Source: Diplosphaera chodatii
Taxonomy: Eukaryota; Chlorophyta; Trebouxiophyceae; Prasiolales; Stichococcaceae
Direction: 5' to 3'
Length of the DNA stretch: 64,000 nucleotides
Assembly (NCBI GenBank): GCA_032358165.1
Contig: JAALGY010000054.1
Location: forward strand, 1,178,001-1,242,000
The translations under genes and the position numbers were made by a program. Numbering within the stretch: the stretch's first letter is position 1; every line of letters begins with the position of its first letter. The notes under the pieces are model-generated. The model made no database searches and was not told the DNA's origin. It saw only the letters and a program-made list of their open reading frames with translations. This document shows, one piece after another, positions 56,952-64,000 of this stretch.

Positions 56952-59334
56952 ATGGTCGCAGGTCGCAGTCATCGTTCCCTTCGGTCTGCTGGCGACCTGG
57001 ACGGCCCAGCCAAACGCACACGAGCTGCAACAGCAGTGGGAGCGGCAGATGCTGCCAACAATGAGCAGGAAGGCGCACCAGCAGCCAAAAGGCAACGGTT
57101 GCGACGCCTCAGGAAGGCGCAGCCTGAGCCAGCAACCAGCGTGCTGCCCAGCAGTCCAGTGCAGGACGTGCCATCTCGCTCGGTGAGAGGGAACGATGCG
57201 ACAGCTGATGGCGCTGCGACCCGGAAGAGCGGCGAGATCAGCGGTGATGCCGGCAGCGACGAGGGTGCTTGCACCAGCGCCAAAGACCAGGAGGAGGAGG
57301 AGGAGGTCGACTGGCCAGGGGACGACAGCAGCCCGACGGTTGTGCTGGACATGGTCTTCTGGGGCGCAGGGCTGGGCCGCCTGCAGGTATGCATGGCATT
57401 GATGCACTGTGTCTCGTGGCAATGTAGTTCTGGCGGTACATGTCAGACACGCCTAGCCAACTTGTACGAGACAGCGGACAAGCTGCCATTGGAATGTTTG
57501 CTGCAGTGTGGGAGTGTGAGTTGTGAGCCGCATGTGACCAAGCTGTGCTTGTGCAGCTGAGGATGCCGGTGGACTCGACGCTGCGTGATGTGCGGACGCG
57601 ACTGCAGGGCATGGAACTGTTTGGGCAAAAGGTGTGGGTCAATGTGAAGTTCTCGATTGTGTGCAGTGTTGCTGAGTGCTGCATGTACTTGGCAGCTGTT
57701 GGTATGAAAGGCTTTACAAGGCCGCATCCTGTTGTGCAGTACAATGCGCAGCAGTTCATCCTGCGGGTGCTGGGACAAGGTGATGAGCAGATAGCAGCCG
57801 ACAGCAAGCCTGGACCTGCCGGCAATCCGCAGCTACGCAAGTACACCGGCACGCCTGGGCCTGATGGGCAATATGGCCCCATTGCCATCCACCTCACAGT
57901 CAGGCCGCTGGATCAGCCAGCAACCGCTGCGCAGGACCATCCTGGCGATCCCAAATCGCTGCAGGCCCCGCTGCAGGAACAGTGAGTCCTGTTCCCGTTG
58001 CACAAAGGTGAGTGATGACTTGTTCACACTGATGGACGGGCAGACACCTTGCTCCGCGTGCCTGCAGGGCTGCCTACGTCGCGGTCGCAGCCAGGCCGCA
58101 GCCACAGCAGCAGCCAACTATGCATGCTGCAGTGCGAGTGACGGCACAGTCGATGATGCAGCAGGCGCAGGGTGCAGCAGCAAGCCCTGCGCGGCCGGCA
58201 GACGAAATTCCGCCGCTGGCCAGCCCAGAGACGGAGGCACACCCTGCAGTGAGCAGTGCTGTGTCCTGAAGCCAGCACTGCTGGGCACTACCCTCAGGCG
58301 CTGTCGTTGTGAGTCTGCTGTGGCTGATCCACTGGGCGACAGCAGGATCTGCTATATATTTCATGACGATGCAATACAAGACGGGCAGGTTTGGCAAGAA
58401 GTAAACCAGTGGCGTGCGCCGTGACAGTGATTGTGTAGGAGCTCAGTAACATTCATAACTGCACATGTCTGGTCAGTGGCGCACAGCATGTCTCTGCATC
58501 TGCACAGGTGGCTGGGCACTTTGCTGGCAGCCCGCATGCCGAGCGACACTGGCCAGGCCAGGAGAACATCGGTGTCCAAGGCGCGGGGCGGCGCCCGCAG
58601 CAGGGGTCCGCGCACCCGGCGCATGCGGTGCAGGCACCAGCGCACCACCATGCGCTGGTGCCCGCCGTCCAGTCGACGCCCGCCTGGCCGCCACCCGCGC
58701 AGCCCGTGCAGCGGGGGCGGCCGGACGCCCAGCAGCAACCAGGTCAGCTGTCGGGATGCTGTCCCATCGCACCGAGCTGCCCACAGCTGCGCACGCTGTC
58801 CGGGTCACCTGCGGGCGTCTGCTGACACGCGTCACTGACTGGCTGCAGCTGCTGGCATCATTGCACCGCCCGCCCGCGCGGCTGCACCGCCGCAGCAGGG
58901 CCAGCAGGCAGGTCCAAACGCAGGCAAGGCCAGGCTGGGGCGGTGGGACCTGGACGAGACACGGCGCCTGATCGCGGGTGAGTTGCACAGCATCTCCTGC
59001 GTCTTCACTCGAGGTCGGCGAACAGATGCAGCAGTGAAGCGGTGTGTCCTGCATGCAGGCTTCCTGCTGTATGGGAAATCGTGGAAGACGATCCAGGTAC
59101 ACCAGGTCTCGAGAAAGCTGATGGCTCAGTGTCGGATGCTGCACCACGTCAATCAATTTGCTATTGTTACATGCTCATGCTTCAAAGGGTAGCTCGAGTT
59201 CCTGTGCAATGCAGGAGAAGTACAACCTGTCGTATCGTTCCAACGTTCATCTGAAGGACCGTTGGTGCGATGCCCCAATAATGTTTTTGCGTACATATAC
59301 ATGCGTACATATACATTGGCTCATGGGCATCTGA
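56952..59334 (+). CDS. Ubiquitin-like plus C-terminal telobox SANT/Myb protein (TRFL-like candidate)
   Basis: ATG 56952 starts MVAGRSHRSLRSAGDLDGPA, followed by basic clusters (AKRTR, AKRQRLRRLRK) and an acidic run (DQEEEEEVDW). Three phase-0 exons then form a ubiquitin-like fold: VVLDMVFWGAGLGRLQ, LRMPVDSTLRDVRTRLQGME then LFGQK, and YNAQQFILRVLGQGDEQI. These end GPIAIHLTVRPLD at about 57912. A long Gln/Pro/Ala linker follows (58068-58252, 58507-58740). The C-terminal exons join into a SANT/Myb helix set: ARLGRWDLDETRRLIAG, FLLYGKSWKTIQ and EKYNLSYRSNVHLKDRW. LKDRW is the telobox-type third helix of telomere-binding proteins such as TRF and plant TRFL/TRP1. Plant TRFL proteins also pair a ubiquitin-like domain with a C-terminal Myb. 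The short tail after KDRW (to TGA 59332-59334) may be intron read-through, since a GTGCGA donor follows TTG. The start is provisional. Confidence 0.74.
59288..59315. repeat. Perfect 14-base tandem duplication
   Basis: TGCGTACATATACA occurs twice in a row at the 3' end of the UBL/SANT gene. Its low GC and repeat nature suggest that the last residues of that model are non-coding. Confidence 0.8.
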
Positions 59335-59937
59335 TCAGACTGCGATGATTCACCGTGCTGCATCCCTGATCATGCGCACATCCCATCGGGCCGGGAGCGC
59401 TGAGTTGTCGATGAGCTTGCGCATGACATTTCGCTGAATATGCATGCATCACGGGCATCCAGGCGGACGCTACATACAATAGCCAAGTATGGCCGAGGGA
59501 GAGAGGCTGGGCTGGAGACTGATGACGTGGTGAACATCTTGCGGGGTGCCGATGCACACGACAAATGAAAATCAAACTGTCACACAATGGACAGTCGCCT
59601 GATATCGGACATGATGACATATGTGCTCTGGGAGTCATACGGTAGACTCGATATACAGGTTTCAGCAAACTGTACCATACAGTGAGGTCCATCAGATGAT
59701 GATCAAATGCAACTCGGTCGGGCACTTCCTTTGCATTCCTAGGCATCAACAGGCAATGCTGCAGACATTCTTGGAGCAGGCATGAACGATAAGGATCCCA
59801 CAATCAATGTGTGCCGCCACCCCTGGTGCAGCAGATGGCCATCTGAATGAAACACAGCAAAAGTTGCACAACACTACCGCACGACTGGAGTGCAGAACCC
59901 AATGAGTTTGCCACCGGAGCTACAAGCGATTCGCCAT
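59335..59937. other. Convergent 3' spacer
   Basis: About 600 bases between the UBL/SANT gene and the last exon of the kinase-like gene. A long minus-strand open frame (59803-59321) covers part of it but shows no family features. Probably 3' UTRs. Confidence 0.45.
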
Positions 59938-62847
59938 CTACTTCTGCAGTCGGACTTCGTCCTCGCTCAACACCTTGCTGGATGGCCTGTCAATCCCCCG
60001 GCCTGAGGCTGAGAAAGTACACTGTGGTGAGTGCGGTGCTGTCCACCGGTCAGTGGGCACATCACCATGATCATCGACATGCAGACTGTCAATATTACAC
60101 CGCAAACCTGGGGGGCTGTAGAAAAACGCAGAGGTCAGGATTTCGGCTGCTGTGATGCCGGGGTTGTGTGGCCAGCGCCAAGCCTTCAGCCTGGCAATAC
60201 GACACGATGGTATGTTGTACAATGTTGTTCATACACCCCTGGCACCACTGGCTGCAACAGCTTCAGGACTCGTCGTATCATGGAGGGCTGTGACGTACTT
60301 GCGGCCCCAGCGCTGCACGCGGCTGTACTTGCCGTACGCCTGGATGGCCTTGCCCACATGAGTGGTGGCCTTTTCAGGAATGGCGTACTTTGTGGACGCT
60401 GTGCGAGACTCCACCTGCGCTCACACTCGGGAGTCAGGCGCTTCACATGACACAAGTGTGAATATTCACTGCCTTCACGTTGTGAAGCACGCAGCCAACG
60501 CCATTGCTCACCGCCGTCGACGTGTTGCTTGCAGAACTACTGACAGCTTTCTGGTCGGGTCTGAACCATGCCTTCGGCTTCACGCCTGCACTTGACAGCC
60601 TTGAGGTCAGAGAACAGTGTCTGCAGGCTGGGTCGCGCAAGCAACCAAGAGGGACGACAGCACGAACAAGGTTGGACAAAGTCTGTGGAGGACACAGCGC
60701 ACCGCAGATGTGCGAGATGAGCATCAACAGCAGCTCCACCTCGCCCTTGTCCTCCTCCGGCCACACCCGGCCTGCCGACGCAGGTGCAGGGACCGTTGTG
60801 ATGGTTGCACATGCAGCAATGTCGAGCTGCACTGTGGGCGCAGTCATGCGGCGGGAAGCAGCCCCCAGCTTGCTTTGCGCACCGTAGATGAACTGCGTGA
60901 CGTCAAAGACCAGGTGGTAGACGTCGCCCTTGCCCTTCCATGCCGTGTGATGGATCTGCATGGCGCCAGGGAGTGGGTCGGTCCGTGGAGCTCTCAACTC
61001 GCAGCTGACGCGCGACGCATCCCCCGACGCAAATCCTGCCCTGGCCTGGCCCCCGCAGGCCCATGGGGACTGTAGACTCACCCACTCTGGGAATGCCAGC
61101 TTCACTTTGCTGTCCATCTGGTCATCCTCACCCTCGCCCTGAGCCTCCTGCTCCAGCCATCCATGTGCCGCCTGCATGGGCACGCATCACCCTGTGGCAT
61201 ACAGATGAGTTGTTATTGACGTCTGGCATGGCAGCAGGCAAGCCCTGGCCCTGCGACACTTGTCTCAGGACCGCCTTGGGACCGCGGCACTTACGCAGTA
61301 GAGGTCGTCGAACTGCAAGAAGAGCACACACACCCTTGTCACTCGACAGCACCGCCTTGATGCACACCGACTCTCTCTTTGTTGCACTGGCTCACGTCTC
61401 TTGCACCTCAACAGCGCAGCAGCATTCGTGCTGACCTTTGCAAGACCGTAGTCAATCATCTTGAACTGCCGTGCATATAGCCTGCGAGCGAGACGAAGCT
61501 CTGGTGTACAACTTGAAATGACACACTAGCAGCAGCACCGAAACCCAGGGCGGCGGTGCACAGGTTTGAGCGCTTGCCTGTTCTCCGGCAGGCCGGCCAC
61601 CGCAATCGAGATAGCATCGTCTGCGTTGTGCTCGCGAGAGGGGAAATGCTCCATCACATTCTCCAGACGGAAGTCGCAGTGGTGGAACCTGCGCACAAAT
61701 GAGTGCGAGGTTGTAGCATCATGACTACAATGCCAGGCTGTTTTGCACCATGGGCTGTGCCGTGCGATGGGGCTCACCCAAAGGCACGTTGGGCCTTGTC
61801 CAATGCTGTGAACACCTGCACAAAACATGCCGATTCACAACACAACGACGGTGCGCGCACTCTGCATTGTTTCCCGATGTCAACTGCGCACAGCACCTTG
61901 TGCGTCCCCAGGCAGCTGCCAATCGCACCTCCAGCATCATGGAGCGGATGTAGTGGATGTCGGCAAACTTCTTGTTTGAAAACGCCTTGCTGACGCTCTT
62001 GCCGTTCAGTCTCTCCAGCACCTGGCCTGTGGGCAGAAAGCACGACAGGCGCTGGCAGCTCTGCCTTGGTGGGTCATGTCTGCAATGTCTTTCAGTGTTG
62101 TCCACGAGTGCGGTAAGCTGGTTGAAGGGCGAAACGCTCACCAACCATCTTGCCATCTGGGCGCACCAGCGCCGGGCCGACCTTCATGAACCCCTGCAGC
62201 AAAGAGAGGCCCAACGTGCCATCCCCTGCCATCTCCGCAGGCTTGAGCAGGCAGTGAAGGCGGAGCTGCCGAGTCTCACCGGCAGGTTGCCATCTTTGTC
62301 TGCGAGCTGGGACACCCTTTGGCCCGCCTCCCACTCGCGCTCGATGTCGCCAATGAGCGCGCCGCTCTTGAGCACCTTGAGCACAATCGGAGCTATGCGC
62401 CCGGTGCCATCCCGAAGCTCGAAGATTTGACCGTGCAGCGCAGGTATCAAACCCATGTCAGCTGCTGCGCAGCAAGTGGTGCAAGGATGCTTCGCAAGTA
62501 CACATGTGCAACTGCACCACAGTGCGCAGGAGGGTCAGGGAATGACAAGCACTTGCGGCACTCATCTGCATGCCAGCGCCCAGCACTTTGCCCAGAAACA
62601 GGTTGTCGATGAGTGCGACGCCATCCTTGGCTGCCCAGTTGGCGCTACGAAACAGCGGCTACATGTGTCTCCGCACTGTTTTGCCGGGTATCCGCCGGAA
62701 CGATGCATGCAGGAGACGGTGGTGCGCTGACGATGCACAGTTGCAACAACAGCGTGCTCACTCAATGTAGACGCGGTTGTCCTCGGGGGCAAACCCCAAC
62801 TTCTTGGGAAGCGCGTTGGTCGTCTTGGGAGGAATCGTGCCGCCGTT
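59938..62847 (-). CDS. Divergent protein kinase-like protein (HCD/DYG), 5' end unresolved
   Basis: Minus-strand exons assemble a kinase fold in order. NGGTIPPKTTNALPKKLGFA (62847) is followed by the glycine-loop-like LFLGKVLGAGMQ (about 62600), then GQIFELRDGTGRIAPIVLKV, with VLK the probable ATP-contacting lysine. Next are LIGDIEREWEAGQRVSQLAD, GFMKVGPALVRPDGKMVG, VLERLNGKSVSKAFSNKKF, ADIHYIRSMMLEV and FTALDKAQRAFG. The catalytic-loop-like FHHCDFRLENVMEHF (about 61690) is followed by MIDYGLAK (about 61458) in place of DFG. C-lobe pieces include IHHTAWKGKGDVYHLVFDVT and VELLLMLISHICG. The exon at 60408 reads STKYAIPEKATTHVGKAIQA and runs to SGAR. A phase-1 intron then links to the last exon, ASGRGIDRPSSKVLSEDE..., with stop at 59940-59938. 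No known subfamily is recognised. Activity is plausible because Lys, the HxD Asp, Asn and the DYG Asp are kept. Exons upstream of 62847 are probably missing. Confidence 0.74.
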
Positions 62848-63842
62848 CTGCAAGCGGCAGGAGTCACGCAATCATCACCGTGTTTCCAGCACGTTCTCGA
62901 AATCCTGGAATGACGCTGGACTTCGGGGGAGAAATGCACGCACAGTGTGCCACTATCTTGCATGTGCCCATGTCCGTGGGACAGAGGGCGCCCCGGCATG
63001 CCCTCTGATGCCCATCATATGCAGCTCAAATATGCAAGGGGCGGAGTGAGCACGCGAAAGCACCGCCCTGCCCGCTGCATCTACCCTCAACCACCAGCTG
63101 GACTGTGCCTCGAGCACAGCAATGTGGCAGCCTGGGCGCCAGACTGCGTGACGAGGTGGAAACCGAGTGCGTGCCTCTCCACAAGCAGGCGAGTGGTGTG
63201 GTGAGAAGCCCCCATACGCTTGTACATCATCTGTGGGCGCACGGGTGTGCGACAGATTGGTTCGCACCATATTGGCGCCGCAGCGCGCACTCGCTCTCCG
63301 TCGGCGGCGCTGCACTCACACGTCTGAAATAACGCTGCAGCGCGAAGAGGATGTGCGCGCTCGAGGCGCTGCAGGATCATCGAAAGACAGGGCGCCCGCT
63401 GGCGCAATCTTCCATAACGCCAGGTGGGCCCTTTCAAGGGCGGATAGGCAGACTGGAGGTGAATATCACCCCCAGTGTTGTCAGCCCCCGAATTACAGGC
63501 TCTGCCGCGTACCGTCGTGCCGCTCAGGCTGCTGCACTGATGGATCGACTGCCTGCAACACCACTGCTGCTGCTTGCTTGATATTTGTGACGACCTTTGA
63601 TGTCGCTACAGAATACCGTATCAATCATGCGGTCAGGGCTCATTGGGCGACACCTTGCGCTACAATGAACTATGAGAGTTGTGCAGTAGCATTTGACCAA
63701 TCATCGATAGCCTGCGGCAACTCCAGAAGCAAGCAACGTGCACGTTGCACGGAAGATTTGCACAGTGCACAGTATCAATGTGCTGCCACGACCAAAGCCA
63801 GTCCATCAGCATCAACAAAATCAGGCTCATTTGTTAGGAGCT
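62848..63842. other. Region upstream of kinase-like gene, coding status unclear
   Basis: About 1 kb that should contain the kinase-like gene's first exons and promoter plus the 3' UTR of the next minus-strand gene. Minus frames near 63430-63090 stay open (RYGRLRQRAPCLSMILQRLE and MYKRMGASHHTTRLLVERHA), but I could not join them to the kinase by phase. Left unassigned. Confidence 0.3.
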
Positions 63843-64000
63843 TCACGTGCCATTGCTGGCCGTCTGCTGCGCTGGGGCCGCTGCGGGGTCCTGAGGAGCG
63901 GCTGCACCCTGCTCATCCTCTTCCAGCTTCACGCCGCAGCACACCCGGCACACGCACCGCACGGGCAAGCAGACCACCCACAGCAGCAGCATGAAGATGA
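63843..64000 (-). CDS. C-terminal exon of a membrane protein (5' partial)
   Basis: Read on the minus strand from the window edge, this gives a hydrophobic segment IFMLLLWVVCLPVRCVCRVC with several cysteines, followed by GVKLEEDEQGAAAPQDPAAA and the end QQTASNGT. Stop is at 63845-63843. It looks like a last transmembrane helix with a short acidic/Ala-rich cytosolic tail, and the Cys cluster next to the helix could be palmitoylated. The rest of the gene lies beyond the window, so no family can be named. Confidence 0.42.
   Translation of the reverse strand, partial: IFMLLLWVVCLPVRCVCRVCCGVKLEEDEQGAAAPQDPAAAPAQQTASNGT

Noticed and set aside
59321..59803. 160-codon minus-strand open frame
   Set aside because: No family features, Cys/His/Pro-rich, and located between two convergent genes. 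Treated as 3' UTR.

Overview
The window is nuclear DNA of a green alga (Chlorophyta; a coccoid trebouxiophyte-like genome is my best guess, inferred only from gene content and style). It is GC-rich and very intron-dense. Exons are mostly 60-200 bases, donors are often GTG or GTGNG, and acceptors are usually TGCAG or CTGCAG. Gene content is plant-like: a plastid Tic62-type protein, leucine biosynthesis, a plant-type FHA/AAA+ ATPase, an SRFR1-type TPR protein, DUF3531, a RAP-domain organelle RNA protein and a VTA1/LIP5 homologue. I saw no prokaryotic operons, CRISPR arrays, transposase or rRNA, and recognised no tRNA. I reconstructed exons by hand from reading frame, splice dinucleotides and family conservation. 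Gene spans are firmer than individual exon edges.

Layout, left to right: 1-5245 (+) 3' part of a Tic62-like Rossmann protein with a long coiled coil built from repeated short exons; 5645-11576 (-) SRFR1/TTC13-like TPR protein; 12005-20085 (+) FHA + AAA+ ATPase; 20481-23255 (-) apyrase (GDA1/CD39), probably with one more 5' exon; 23918-27262 (+) 2-isopropylmalate synthase; 27660-29187 (-) plastid-targeted protein with a DUF3110-like end; 30051-33979 (+) multipass membrane RING-H2 E3 ligase; 34492-35644 (-) HIT/HINT protein; 36001-39680 (+) DEAH-box helicase; 40107-43386 (+) VID27; 43723-44297 (-) alkyltransferase-like protein lacking the catalytic Cys; 44674-47961 (-) RAP-domain protein; 48237-49911 (+) DUF3531 protein; 50351-50704 (+) small orphan ORF; 51224-52547 (-) CIR_N-domain protein; 53438-56355 (+) VTA1/LIP5 with an inserted Tudor-like pair; 56952-59334 (+) ubiquitin-like + telobox-SANT protein; 59938-62847 (-) divergent protein kinase; 63843-64000 (-) C-terminal tail of a membrane protein.

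The genes are mostly unrelated housekeeping functions packed head-to-head and tail-to-tail with 0.3-0.9 kb spacers. Some share a compartment. Tic62, isopropylmalate synthase, the DUF3110-like protein and DUF3531 suggest the plastid, and the RAP protein suggests an organelle. VTA1 and the RING ligase suggest membrane-protein turnover. The most unusual items are the exon-repeat coiled coil on Tic62, the Tudor-like insert in VTA1 (with an apparent one-base frameshift), the UBL+telobox protein and the HCD/DYG kinase.
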